From Ceratobasidium sp. AG-K (taxonomy: Eukaryota > Basidiomycota > Agaricomycetes > Cantharellales > Ceratobasidiaceae): a stretch of DNA of 64,000 bases. The DNA lies in assembly GCA_037039685.1 (NCBI GenBank), contig JAWNGF010000015.1, positions 1,007,001 through 1,071,000 on the forward strand, read 5' to 3'. Shown in pieces: positions 1-10,244 of the stretch. The notes below the pieces were generated by a model that worked only from the letters and a program-made list of their open reading frames with translations, had not been told where the DNA came from and searched no databases. A program made the position numbers and the translations under genes. How positions within the stretch are numbered: the stretch's first letter is position 1; the number at the start of each line of letters is the position of its first letter.

Positions 1-1260
1 TGTTGGTATTTTCAAGATTTTTCCCGATGAGCCTTGGCGGCTTGGCGCATAAAATTGACACTGCGCTTTTGACCCTGCTGAATTGTGGGTCCACCTCGAT
101 CTGCGCAATCGATCAGCCTTCTCCCCAAGGCCCGGGTGGTTGTCCATAATTAGGCCTGACGGGTCGCTGATTCAAGCTCTCTGATGCAATAGGGGAACGT
201 GAGGCACTATATGCTAATTGTTATTTACGATGAGCGCTTTTGTGGGTTTGCCTCGTACTCGGGTGGTGGCGACTGGGAATTGAGGCGCCAATATCTTCGG
301 GATTAGAAATAGGCCGTAAGCGCCACATGTGCAGTTATTCCTGAAGTATTAATCCTTATTCAACCCGTGCTCGATGAACGACGAGGGAATACACGACAAG
401 GTCGTGTCCTGGCTTATGTGATCACGCGGGAAATAGCGGAGCGGCCGCCCAAAGGAAACGGAGTGGAATTGGCCGAGATACGAGCAAAGCGCGAGGGTGG
501 GTGGGCCATCCGAGCGCTTACTACAAATACATCAAAGCGTGAACGAAAAATAGTAGTAGCGAGAGCAACAGAGAGCACAGCGAAAAAACGGAAAAACTTA
601 AGTCCGTCAAAAACAAATACGAAAAGGTAGAGCCGTAGCGAAGTAGCATGAAGGTGAAGCGTCACCGTTTTTTGGGGTCCGAGCATGAGAGGAGAAGCGT
701 CCGTGAAGAAGAGTCGGAAAGGTTTTAAGTCTGAGAAAGAGAAAAGTAAGAAAAAATAGAGAAAAACAAATGGACGAGAAGGCATGAGAGACAAAAAGGC
801 CAGAGACCTAGGGAGAGGAGAGGCGGGTAACGCGAGAAAAATAAAAACAATGCCAGCGGGCGAGCGGGGCATTCAAGGAATGCCCCCCTTCATTTTTCTA
901 TGCGCGTCGGTGAGTCGGTGTTTGTATGCGACAAACAGACACATACCGCCAGCCATCCCAATGCGAGGTCCCAACTTCCAAAAAAGCATCATGCACGGCC
1001 GTGCGCTTAATGGCAGTATCGCATTAGGATAGATGACGATCTGCGCGAAGGGTTCGGACGTCAGGAAGCGTCCTGGTCGGCTGGGAGAAGCGTCTCACCT
1101 GAGCAAATACGGAAAGTGACCGAACGCGGCGGTGATGAACGGCTGGCGAGCCGAGAATGGTGCCTGCGGGCGGGAGGTAAGCACGCGGGCGGGCATACAA
1201 CGAGGAAAGCGCGCGGCGCTAAAGCTCTTCGAAAGGTCTCACACGCGTAGAACCCGCGAG
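1..1260. other. Left-edge stretch with no supported gene
   Basis: I see no recognisable protein, RNA gene or repeat here. Open frames exist on both strands (about 367-630 + and 414-872 -) but they are low-complexity (Lys/Arg-rich on +, Phe/Leu/Ser-rich on -) and overlap each other, as expected from purine-rich sequence. The part from about 1,040 to 1,260 is GC- and CpG-rich, unlike the transposon island. It could be the promoter or untranslated part of a gene lying left of the window. Confidence 0.5.
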
Positions 1261-1271
1261 ATTACATCAAA

Positions 1272-1750
1272 CAAGGATTTATTATATTTATAGACATGGG
1301 AACTTCGTCATAGACTGTATATCTTAAACATACAATGCAGTACAACTCTCATTCATACATTTTTGTACTCACTGCTTGACCGCCAAAATTAGTACCATAT
1401 TGTCATTATTGATACATAGGTGGGGTAGCATGTAGATAAGTGTGATCCATGCACCACAGCATGGAGCCCGTAGTGGTCGGATGCATGTATGCAAACTCGT
1501 ATTACCAAGATGTTCTCCATGATCTCAGCGACCTGGAAGCGAAAATGACCGCCGCGGCTCCGGTCCTCGCAGGATGTAACATCGTCGCAGCGGCCACCGC
1601 TCAGATCGCCGTGATGGTTGGTCGTGTGGAGTCCTGTGCAGCGCCGATCGTTGCGGGGGGGGGGGGGGGTACGAATATTGACGCAGTCGCAGCTCTGTTG
1701 TGGCGCTTGCAGAGGCCAGCCGTCCAAACCACGACATTCTTGCCTAGATA
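1272..1750 (+). pseudogene. Decayed copy 1 of the small secreted protein family
   Basis: The frame at 1,449-1,751 reads through a segment with the pattern DLSDLEAKM, LAGC, then an Ala/Val-rich stretch with a Cys and an NIDA motif. It aligns with exons 1-2 of the intact secreted protein gene at 61,491-62,225 (DLEVKI, LLGC, a Cys in the middle, KIDA). No signal peptide exon is found upstream. A run of 12 G near 1,658-1,669 interrupts the conserved core. The segment and its 5' flank (from about 1,272) are an imperfect duplicate of 3,776-4,240. I infer a broken paralogue. The family match rests on a short Ala/Val-rich pattern, so it is moderate. Confidence 0.5.
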
Positions 1751-2195
1751 ACAATTCATCGGCGACTCCTGGCCCTCGTCAAAACGAATAGGCGGAACAC
1801 TTAATGTCACGAGGCAGCAGGCTGTCGGGGACTATCGAAGTGAGCAATTCAGGTCGGTTGAAAATGTCGTGGACTCATTAACGTGCCGTGTAAGGGCCAA
1901 TAGCCAGGCTTGGATTCTTCCCAGGATCGTCATGGAGCGTTCCCTGGAGGTAACTATGCCCCAATACCTAACGTTTATGTATAAACTCTTTTAAATATAC
2001 ATAACATTTCGCTCGCATTGACTTTATCCAGGAGATTTGCTGGGACTGTCACTTTTCAATTCCCCTGAGCAGTTACAGTAGCGGCGCCGAGTCGCATTGA
2101 GAGTCGTGTCGAGAGCTTGCACGTGATCGCTTTTTTTTCGGTAACAGCAGTGATCAGGAGGGACTCATTTGATTTAGCGGTGTCGTGCAAGCTCC

Positions 2196-2387
2196 GTCAG
2201 CAAAATCTGGGTTAGCTCCGGAGAGCTCCGGAGCCCAGGACTTAAGGGAGCAGGACTCCCCTTTCAGGAGCGCTTCAGAGCCGTAAGGAGTGGATGCGGA
2301 TCACTACTGATCACACCCATCGGGCGCCACATCTCCTGTAGTTTCAGGAGCCCTCCTGAGGCTCCTTGTCTGGAGGATTTTGCTGAC
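2196..2387. repeat. MITE-like element with 12-bp terminal inverted repeats
   Basis: GTCAGCAAAATC at 2,196-2,207 is repeated perfectly inverted as GATTTTGCTGAC at 2,376-2,387. The 190-bp interior is packed with short palindromes (CTCCGGAG, GGAGCTCC-like and AGGAG/CTCCT blocks) and has no open frame. Size, termini and noncoding content fit a miniature inverted-repeat element. No clear target duplication was seen, so a regulatory hairpin cannot be ruled out. Confidence 0.5.
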
Positions 2388-2448
2388 ATCCCCATTATTT
2401 ATTAGTGTCTGCAACTGTTAATTCAACGCTTGCCCTTTCAGAAGTATT

Positions 2449-2953
2449 TTACAAAGTGCTAGCAAACGAAGGTCCATCATACGGAATGGCTTTGTTTTCC
2501 CTGATCCAGATCTTTTCTGCCTCTGACCCAGGCGCTGGTGGAGCCATGCCATTCTCGTGCCAAACTATTGGGTCAGCTTCGTCAACGTTCACCTGACCAC
2601 TCCGTTAGCCTCGAATTGAACAGTTGCCTTGCATATTGATCACTCACCTCCCAATCAAGCCCCTTGTCAGCCGTAAAAGGCTTCAAAGCCCTCTCGTAGA
2701 CTCCCATAAACGTTAGCTTACGATCTTTGTCCTCGAACTGGCGAGCAGCATGTTGGACGTTAAACCTGGCAAAGGAGTTGTGCTGCGCTCCACCAATATA
2801 GAACGAGTCTTGAGGAACCTCAATGAATAGGACGAGCACGTAGAATGCAGGGAGTCCTAAATTGGTATAGATGGATGTAATAGCCTTGGACAACTCGGTT
2901 TTCTCTTCGGCACTGTAGATACCCGAGGGAGTATAGATTCTGTGCATGGGCAT
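2449..2953 (-). CDS. Tautomerase-superfamily protein (cis-CaaD-like, Tautomerase_3 type), two exons
   Basis: The model has exon 1 at 2,648-2,953 and exon 2 at 2,449-2,592 with a 55-nt GTGAGT...CAG intron, giving 149 aa. The start at 2,953 was chosen because it places Pro immediately after Met (MPMHRIY). The tautomerase superfamily uses this free N-terminal proline as catalytic base after Met removal. The central part (LGLPAFYV, F-I-E-V-P, SFYIGG) and the spliced C terminus (PPAPGSEAEK-W-REN) fit the fungal Tautomerase_3 pattern. Without splicing the frame ends early and loses the conserved C terminus, which supports the intron. After Met removal Arg70 is present, but His28 and Arg73 of characterised cis-CaaD are not, so the substrate is unknown. 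It is probably a cytosolic enzyme standing alone, with no operon-like context. Confidence 0.75.
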
Positions 2954-3395
2954 GGCTGCGAACGGTGAAGAGTTGATTGTTTGAGAAGTGGTTTGGAGAA
3001 TGATGTTGGTAGGGAGACCCAATCTCTGATAGCTTTATACATCCTGATGACTCGGGTCGCATACCCAATAAATGACAAGCATCTGGGCAGCGCAAGTCAT
3101 CCTGGGGGTCAATTGGATTCTGAGGTGCAATTTATCGGCCCAACAAGCCCGAGTCGGTGCCGCTGAGTAGACTGAATGATTAATCCCGAACCTCGTGCGA
3201 GTAGAGGTAGCCGGCAGACCGTAATATGACACAAGGTGCTACTTAGATGTGAATTTTGACCGGGTGACACCTATGAGCTCCTGTCATAATTATCTAGTGG
3301 CCTATATGCGCTATACAGCCGCCATTGCTCTGACGTTGTAAGTATATTCTGTATTTTCGTAACTATCTAGCCTTGCGAATGTGAAAAAGACACTT

Positions 3396-3665
3396 TCATG
3401 GCAAAAGAGCCGGAAATAAGATGGAACAAGAAAACATACGTAGGCGTAATCCCAAACCACACATTGACTTCCAGTTGAACGTTAGGTAGTGCTGGTGTTT
3501 TTGCCAAGGTTTCAGCCTGTAGTGAATATCACATCGATCAGATCTCCTAGCCGACAGTATCTTGGGGAAACAGAAATCTGTCGGGCTCGCTCGCCCGAAT
3601 ATGTATTTCCCGTCTGTCATCACCGAGATTCTCGGGCTGGTTCTCTATCACAACATGACTTGAAA
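3396..3665 (-). pseudogene. Coding-like fragment of unknown function
   Basis: On the minus strand two adjacent stretches look coding: one of about 35 codons (around 3,560-3,660, ending FLFPQDTV) and one of about 40 codons (around 3,370-3,520, containing ALPNVQLEVNVWFG). They could be joined by a 40-nt intron with an unusual donor (GTCGGC). No start, no complete model and no recognisable domain were found. It may be the remains of a spliced gene lying head-to-tail with the tautomerase, or a chance arrangement. Confidence 0.25.
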
Positions 3666-3775
3666 CTTAGTCGTAAGGGTAGCCAAGTAAGCACCTAAGT
3701 GTCATTAAAGTATTTTACCTAGCAAGGTCTTGGCCGCACCAGGCGGCGCTCCTCGGGTCCCTGATGTTTTGATCC

Positions 3776-4340
3776 TTATTTTGTTATATTCATAGACCTG
3801 GGAACTCCGTCATAGACCGTATCTCATGAATACAATACAACTCTCATGAGTACATTTTTGCGCTCCTCCCCGCTTGACCGTCACATTTAGTACGATATTG
3901 ACTTTATTGGTGCAATGTAGATACGTGTGATCCATGCACCGCAGCATGGAGTTCGTGGCAGTCGGACGTATGTATGCGAACTCGTGTAGCCAAGATGTTC
4001 TCCATGACCTCAGCGAGCTGGAAGAGAAAATGACCGTCGTGACTCAGGTCCTCGCAGGATGTACACGTAACACCGTCGCAGCGGCTACCGCTCAGATAGC
4101 GGTGATTGCTGGCCATGTGGGGGCCTGTGCGGCAGCGATCGTTACTGTGGGCACGAAGATTGACGTCGACGCCTCTGTCAAGGCGGGCATCGCAATCAAG
4201 ATATTGTCATGGTTTCTATTGAGTAGATCGCATGGCACCTAGGATAGCCCAGGCAGCGGTGTTTTGAATCCGTGCAAGAGGCTTAGCTAGGCCGAGGGTG
4301 TCGAATTTGATGGAGACTTGAACGCAGACTTTGACCAAGT
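3776..4340 (+). pseudogene. Decayed copy 2 of the small secreted protein family, with an inverted exon-3 piece
   Basis: The frame at 3,934-4,242 contains DLSELEEKM, LAGCT, an Ala-rich stretch with TAQIAVI, a Cys, and TKIDVDASVKAGI. This matches exons 1-2 of the intact gene at 61,491-62,225. About 27 nt at 4,305-4,331 match the start of that gene's exon 3 closely (LVKVCVQVS when read on the minus strand). This piece is therefore inverted relative to the rest of the copy. No signal peptide exon is visible. The whole 3,776-4,240 block is a diverged duplicate of 1,272-1,740, including noncoding flank with a shared TTATATT(T/C)ATAGAC stretch. Confidence 0.5.
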
Positions 4341-5350
4341 GGCACTATACACTAGGAAATACACTCAAAGTACAGGCATGGACATGTGTATGCTATGTAG
4401 CTCCTGTTGTACTTAGTCCGAGGTCTTGGAGCTATGTCAGTATACTCTTAAGGCTCCAATAAATCTGTAAAGAGCTAGTAGGCCAATAAATGCCAACACA
4501 AGCATGACCGATGGTGCATTTCTGTTGGCGCATAAATGCCGATTTTGGGTAAAATACAGTTTGGACAATTAACAGTTAATTTTGGGGGCTCCAGAACCTC
4601 ACAGATGTGTTTAAAAATTTAAATAACACCTATATACAAGATTCAAACATACTTTGTTCACTTATAATACTGTGCGGATGAGGGGGAAAGAGGAAACGAC
4701 GTCCTCGTGTGATACACCCATAGCGAGCCATAGACGGGGTCAATCACTTTCCTATCTTGTGAGAACGATCTCTAGGTACTCTCGAGATGCTTTGTGTCTT
4801 TGAATTTAACAAATTCGGTCGCAAAACCATCGGGGTCGACCCGTCTTTTTAGTGCTGCTCCCTGGTGAGCCTAAGTTGCAATAATATCGCAACATGGCGA
4901 ATAGACATCCTGTTATTCCTCGGCGTGAGGTAGATGGATCTTGCTCAAAACTTGCATATATACTTTCGAATACCTTGGATACAACTCCTATCAATGCATC
5001 AAACTGATAGCTACCGATCCTCGCACGCAGTGGCAAACTGCAACAAAATCAGTCACGTGTTGCAATATTATTGTGGGATAGTGTATATTGATGCCGGACA
5101 AATACGAACAACCAGCGCCGGAGCCAATGAGCGCTGCTTGAGCGCTCTGAATCAGCGACACGCGCGCCAAGACTGCTCCACCAATGGTAGGAAGTGTTTC
5201 TCTGGACTTTTAAGGCGAGCCAATAGGTATGCTTTGCGACGCGAGAAATGATCCCAACGTATCGTATAAGACTGTTGGCAACGCTGCCTGAGTAGCAACA
5301 TCAAGCTTTATCTCCTGACTTGAATTCCCCACTTACCTTAGATTTATATC
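4341..5350. other. Intergenic stretch, nothing supported
   Basis: Only short overlapping frames are present (for example about 4,806-5,036 - and 4,934-5,251 +). None has a domain, a splice-supported extension or a repeat relationship that I can see. The right part (about 5,250-5,350) should hold the promoter and 5' UTR of the short-chain dehydrogenase gene that starts at 5,351. Confidence 0.5.
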
Positions 5351-6444
5351 ATGACTGTATTCGTTATCTTGGGCACTTCGGATGGAATCGGCGTCAGTCA
5401 AACGTGCTACTTTGTCGTGCCAATTTCAACTGACTTACTTCTGCAGCCAGAACTCGTTCGACAAATTGTGCGTTCCACCGGTTCTGTCGAACGCGCCCCC
5501 TAATAATGTCCTTATGAACAGAGTTCCGACAATCAGAATACTGTATTTGTTATTGTACAAAGCGCACGCTCGGCCGTTCGATTAATTAGATTGACATCGG
5601 CACGCGAAAACATTCGAGTATATTTTGAAGCCGGACAAGACGGCAAAGCAGGGCTCGAGGTATGTTCAAATTTTGCGCATCTGCAAGTTTCTATTAAACG
5701 ATGATTGTTTAGGTTATTGCTCGAGACATTGCCAAGTGTGTTGGAAGGGTAGATGTTCTCATCAATAACGTCGCTTGGATAAGAGACTCCTCAGGTACAG
5801 ACAAACTGTGAGCCCATCGGGTCTCCTCTCCTGAACTAGACTAGACTAGAATGTTGATAATACCTAGAAACACGGAGAACCACCAATCAAATCCAATAAA
5901 CGATCCTCAGCAGTTTTTATCTACCCATATTCTCAGCACCATCGACACCACCAACGCGCTTCTTCCTTTACTTCAACGTGGGAGCTCGACAAAGATAGTC
6001 ACAGTCGCTCCCGATTACGAGAATGCGGGGCATTGTCCGGTCACAGTTTCTTCCGGACTGGATACTGGCGTTGCATACGCTATGGCCAAGGCAGCATTGA
6101 GTATGACGGTACGACTTCTGCTATTTTCATTAGTGGAGTTGACCTAACATCAGGGTCTCTAGGTGAAAAGGTATTCGACTCTACCTGAGCTAAAACAAAA
6201 CAGGGTTATATGCACCAGCATAGAGTATAGTATCTTTGATGTACTGCAGACCCAGGACGGTGCGCAGTACTTCCATACTGTATGATTTCAGCTCGCGCTA
6301 ACGCCGCTTCAAATCTATACAGATCAAGACATCCCTATCAAAAAGACCGTTGAAGAAATTCTAAGAACCGTATACCAAGTGAAACTGGAGGATTCAGGTA
6401 GCTGTATCCGGCTTAGAGGAGAGCAAGACTTGATTACCTTCTGA
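5351..6444 (+). CDS. Short-chain dehydrogenase/reductase (SDR) family protein, seven exons
   Basis: Exons are 5,351-5,392, 5,447-5,467, 5,522-5,659, 5,713-5,807, 5,868-6,108, 6,163-6,240 and 6,292-6,444, giving 255 aa, the usual SDR length. Every junction keeps frame and every intron is GT...AG (51-60 nt). Visible motifs are the dinucleotide-binding turn GTSDGIG (residues 8-14), the VLINN motif (residues 82-86) and the active-site pair Tyr169-Lys173 (YAMAK). The C terminus (K-LEDSG...RLRGE) resembles fungal C-factor-like SDRs (LKPEDSG...RYNGE). Oddities: where the catalytic Ser usually sits after the fourth strand, the sequence reads VTVAPDYE. The PGWV motif after the sixth strand is replaced by CTSIEY. 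The protein may be a weak or altered enzyme; substrate unknown. Confidence 0.75.
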
Positions 6445-7097
6445 GATTGGAACCCCAGGAATGAGTTCTACATCTAGTTTTCATTGCTTTTGTATGCTGG
6501 TCTATACTTCAATTCTTAGAACGCTACCGATATTCGGTCCTGGGCCATGTATACTTTGCAACGGAATACTATACAATATTAGGAACGGTCAAGACTACAC
6601 TGCCACGAAATTTGATTGCACCACGTGAGCGAAAATCGCTCATCCGCCCAGGCTGGCTGAACTACGAGGACTCAGAGCATGAAAATATTAATGTAGACAC
6701 ACACAGTATAAAATTATGATGGATAAAACACAAACCAAATCGACTGGGAAAATACGGAGATATGGCTGAACAAAGTTTGGAGCTGGTTGTAAGGTCTACG
6801 ACCTACTCGGACAATGCTTATAGACTCAGGACGGCGACGTAGTTGCCGTGGTTATATAACAAGTCGTAACACACAGTCTATTTGGTGGTAGTATCAAAGA
6901 CAGGGGGCAAGAAACGGGGGACCGGGGCCTATAAAGGCACCCGGGTCCATACATGCACATACACGAGCGAAACGATCACGCGCGGCGCCTGCGGCGCTCG
7001 CGCGCATACAGGTTAGCTAATCATTACGCTACTCGTACCGTTACACTGGTGCAATCATTTTTGTTGTCGGGAGCAGCAAGTCAAGAGCCGGAAGGTC
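6445..7097. other. Intergenic stretch between SDR gene and foldback element
   Basis: No gene is supported. The stretch contains a short GC-rich, CGCG-rich palindromic area near 6,975-7,010 and a TATA-like CTATAAAGG near 6,930. A frame at 6,953-7,156 runs into the foldback element and has no recognisable domain. Confidence 0.45.
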
Positions 7098-8591
7098 ACT
7101 GGGATAAAACCCGAAGCAAGATTATTATAAAATGCCGAATGTATGCTGTAGAGTAGAGGAAAAAAATCATACACTTTGTGCAAGCCATTATGCAGTCTCA
7201 GAGGCTATATGAGTCCAAGAAGGCTGAACCACTATCTGAGTGATAGTTCACTAAACACTAGGAATGAAGAAACACTTCATTAGGAGGAGTTGTTTGTGAA
7301 CACACAGGTTCTCAAAACCAAGTACAGATCTTGTTTGAAGCTCTGCCTTGGCCGGGATAGGGGACCCACTGGTTTTCGATAAAACTTGCCGAAATCGTAT
7401 GCGCGTTTGCGCACCAGTAAGGGCAGCGAATCCAACAAGATTTGGTGCAAAGGTGCGTCCCATGTACAAGGGTCTATGAGCCAGGTTTCAGGTTCATAGC
7501 TTCCAAACTAAGGGGACGACACATCAGACAGCTCAAAAATCTGGCCCAAGAGATTAATTTGACTATCAATTTCATAGCGAGCTTGATATCATCCCATTTG
7601 ACTCCCTATGAATTACTTTTGGTTTCAAAGCAATCAATCCGAAACTTGACACATAGATCCTTGTACATGCGATGCACCTTTGCACCAAATCTTGTTGGAT
7701 TTGCTGCCCTTACTGGTGCGCAATGTTGTGACCCATGTACAACATCCTTGGACTCTGGCTGTGTGGCTTGGAGTCTGGTGCCTTAAGCGCCCAATGTACA
7801 ATGTATGGCCCTCTCCCGCGTTTAGTGCAGTGTATGGATGACGTGTCACCTTGGCCCATATGGCCTTGCTGTCTTCTGGATCTTTCCCTTGGAAGGATCG
7901 GGCTTCTGGAATGTTCTTCCAGAAGTACTTTGAGTTTGCTGACTGATACTGGTGCCTGATTGGCCAGTTTATGTATCGTACCACTTTGAGGCATTTTTGC
8001 CTCATGCTATATATACTGGCTTGCAAGCATGGACTCACTCCAGCTTGCTTTGCCTTGTCATCTCTCCCCTCAGAGTGCACTCTAAGTCCCAAAGGCCTTA
8101 CAGCCTTTGTCTCTCATCTAAGTGGGCCTTTGGCCATCATCAGTATCAATGCTAAGGTTGCACTAGCAACTTAGCAAATGGTCTAAGAAGCCTATAAGGC
8201 ATATTGAGGCCAGTCACTACAACTAAGGCAAGAACGGTCACTGTCGTTGGTCAACCGGTATAGAGGGTTGCAACACACAAACACACATACAATTTTGGCA
8301 AGATTTATCGAAAATCAGTGTGTCCCCTATCCTGGCCAAGGCAGAGCTTCAAACAAGATCTGTACTTGGTTTTGAGAACCTGTGTGTGTCCACAAACAAC
8401 TCCTCCTAATGAAGTGTTTCTTCATTCCTAGTGTTTAGTGAACTATCACTCAGATAGTGGTTCAGCCTTCTTGGACTCATATAGCCTCTGAGACTGCATA
8501 ATGGCTTGCACAAAGTGTATGATTTTTTTCCTCTACTCTACAGCATACATTTGGCATTTTATAATAATTTTGCTTTGGGTTTTATCCCAGT
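7098..8591. repeat. Foldback element with arms of about 400 bp, split by a solo LTR
   Basis: The left arm 7,098-7,497 and the right arm (7,633-7,723 plus 8,276-8,591) are inverted copies with scattered mismatches. The outer ends are ACTGGGATAAAAC and GTTTTATCCCAGT. Landmarks found in both arms include the block around 7,310-7,370 against 8,325-8,385 and the block 7,418-7,470 against 7,661-7,723. A solo LTR (7,724-8,275) separates the inner from the outer part of the right arm. The central loop (about 7,498-7,632) has no open frame. It is probably a non-autonomous DNA element or foldback element; the mobilising enzyme is unknown. Confidence 0.75.
7724..8275 (+). mobile_element. Solo LTR (type G) inserted in the foldback element
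   Basis: It begins TGTTGTGACC and ends GGTTGCAACA, an LTR-like inverted terminus. It is flanked by CGCAA on the left and CACAA on the right, a 5-bp duplication with one mismatch. It is related in opposite orientation to 54,387-54,808: shared blocks are around the TATA-like TATATATA, GCAAAGCAAGCTGG and the CCATATGGGC segment. No internal domain is attached, so it is read as the product of LTR-LTR recombination. Confidence 0.7.
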
Positions 8592-8830
8592 TGTTGTAAG
8601 CTTCTTCTTGGAGGCTATGAGACAAGCCACAAGGGAGAGTGGACAGCACTAAGACCTAAGAAACCTCTTGAATTGCACCACACTTAAGTGGCTGTAGACT
8701 CTTAAGGGTAGGGGTGGTTCAGAGTGTCACTCAAGGGAATGTTTGACAAGACAAAACAAGCTGGGGTTACAAGGCTTGTTGGCCCTCTATATATAACCAG
8801 AACAAAGGCTGAGTCATACAAGGTGCAGCC
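8592..8830 (-). mobile_element. Truncated type B LTR
   Basis: It starts TGTTGTAAGCTTCTTCTT exactly at the outer edge of the foldback element and matches the first half of the LTRs at 17,782-18,259 and 24,578-25,055, including the CTCTATATATA box. It is cut at 8,830 where a type C LTR begins. The missing half was not found on the other side. Confidence 0.75.
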
Positions 8831-9274
8831 TGTCGCAACCTCCCTTGAGACTGCAAGAACTATGGCTATGAACGGCAACTAAGGCCTGAGGAACTCCAAG
8901 CAGTGCTACACTGAGTGCACTCTTAACACTTAGAGGTAGAGGGACGTTGTGAGGGTGAATTACAAGGCAAACAAGCTGGGAATACCGGGCTTGGTTTGGC
9001 TTGTATATATAGGCAAACATGGCAGTGTTAAGCACTGCAGCCACAAGAAACAAGTCATACAGTCTATCCAATCAGGAGCATCTGTGAGTCATGCTCTATC
9101 AAGAGACATGACTCTATTCAAAGCGCAGCTGGCATTACATGATGGTAACAAGGTAGCCACAAGGTTGTGGCTAGACAAAGGGAACACTGGTCAAAGGGAA
9201 GCAAAGAAACTGAGAAACAGCCAAGGCCATATGTGCCAAGGGTGACACATCATCCATACACTGCACTAAATGCA
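8831..9274 (-). mobile_element. Type C LTR, truncated by element E1
   Basis: It starts TGTCGCAACC and matches 42,071-42,557 along its length, including GGCAAACAAGCTGG and the CTTGTATATATAGGC box. It stops at ACTAAATGCA where the E1 LTR starts, so the last 40-45 bp are missing. It could be the 3' LTR of E6, but the sequence that should follow is not adjacent to E1's other end. Confidence 0.7.
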
Positions 9275-9722
9275 TGTCACAACCCTAGCTGAACCTTGGA
9301 GGCCAAGGCTCCACAGGTGATGAGGAGGGGGGTTGGGATGACGACAAAGGTTGAATGTGCGGCGCTAAGGCCTAAGTGGGTCACACAGTGAGTGATAGGG
9401 GAGAACAACAAGAGAACAAGTCTTGTGGGGGCAAGACTTGTGTTGCTGGTATATATACTAACTACTGTGGCTATGTACAATAGAGAGCAGGCAACAAAGG
9501 GAACCAAAACAAGAAAAGGCAAGAGTCCAAGAGAAGCAAGGACAAGACAAAGGAAACAAGGTAAGTCCATGGACTCCAGGGAGACAAGTGAACAGGCCAG
9601 GCAGGCATGTCCCACAGTCATGGCTTACCATAAAGGCAACTATATGCGCCAAGACAAGAAGAACAAGACCAAACACAAGACAAACAAAGCAACAAAGAGA
9701 GAAATATGAAAAGCTTGTGACA
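9275..9722 (-). repeat. E1 3' LTR (type A)
   Basis: It runs from TGTCACAACC to GCTTGTGACA. The internal side is followed by CTACCCCCCCTTCTAG, which on the coding strand is a purine-rich polypurine tract (GAAGGGGGGG). An inverted TATATATA box lies near 9,458. Confidence 0.9.
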
Positions 9723-9734
9723 CTACCCCCCCTT

Positions 9735-10244
9735 CTAGGCCTCTGAGTCACACAAGGAGGCAACAGAAATCACAGACGAATTGCAATCAACCAAAACAAA
9801 CTCCTCCTCATTCAGCACAAATGGGTCCTCCACTGTCCCAGTACCCTTCCAAACATCCTCCTCATCATCCTCTGTCAGATCAATAATGGGCTCTTGACAC
9901 CCAGGCCTGTTGGTGAGGTTGATGACCTTGAAGGGGTCTTGGAGACCAAGCCGAATACGCCTCAAGGCATCCATGATTTCCCAGACATCATGGATGTCTT
10001 GTGCAGTATGGGCGATCCATGAGTTCCAGCGAATGAGTGGAAACCCCACAAAAGAGCTGGGGGGGCGGCAGTGGTAGGAGTGTGCGCCAATGATAAAGTA
10101 AAAATGTTGTTGGAGGCCCAAGTGCCAGTATTGACCATCCTTGGCCAGAGCTACGACCTCGAGTGTCCGCTTGAAGGAGGCTGAGCACATGTAGAAGTTG
10201 TTATAGATGCAGAGGAGGCAGGTGTTGGTGGAGAGGGTAAACAT
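9735..10244 (-). CDS. Type A accessory protein with SUMO-interacting-type motif (E1 copy)
   Basis: A 169-aa frame between the chromodomain and the 3' LTR. The start at 10,244 was chosen because it aligns with the first Met of the copies at 43,523 and 51,223. The N-terminal two thirds hold conserved segments (QYWH, HFYFIIGAH, IRWNSWIAH, QDIHD.WE.MDA). The C terminus holds PIIDLTEDDEED followed by a G-T-G-T-V-E-D-P-F block, then an acidic tail. The I-I-D-L-T plus acidic run fits the consensus of SUMO-interacting motifs. No signal peptide, membrane segment, protease, RT or integrase motif is present, so it is not env-like. It overlaps the end of pol in the -1 frame. Function unknown; a host-chromatin or SUMO-dependent role is inference only. 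Confidence 0.7.
   Translation of the reverse strand: MFTLSTNTCLLCIYNNFYMCSASFKRTLEVVALAKDGQYWHLGLQQHFYFIIGAHSYHCRPPSSFVGFPLIRWNSWIAHTAQDIHDVWEIMDALRRIRLGLQDPFKVINLTNRPGCQEPIIDLTEDDEEDVWKGTGTVEDPFVLNEEEFVLVDCNSSVISVASLCDSEA

Noticed and set aside
367..872. Overlapping frames on both strands at the left edge
   Set aside because: Low-complexity, mutually overlapping, without domain, splice support or similarity to anything else in the window.
1000..1260. CpG-rich block considered as an RNA gene
   Set aside because: No match to tRNA, 5S, U2, U4 or U6 signatures and no promoter boxes that I could recognise.
1658..1669. Run of 12 G as a regulatory G-quadruplex
   Set aside because: It lies in a decayed gene copy where the sister copy has GTGGGCACG; slippage in a relic is the simpler reading.
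1389..1754. Minus-strand frame of 121 codons opposite the secreted-protein relic
   Set aside because: It is the complement of the Ala/Val-rich relic; the plus-strand reading matches the family at 61.5-62.2 kb and the minus one matches nothing.
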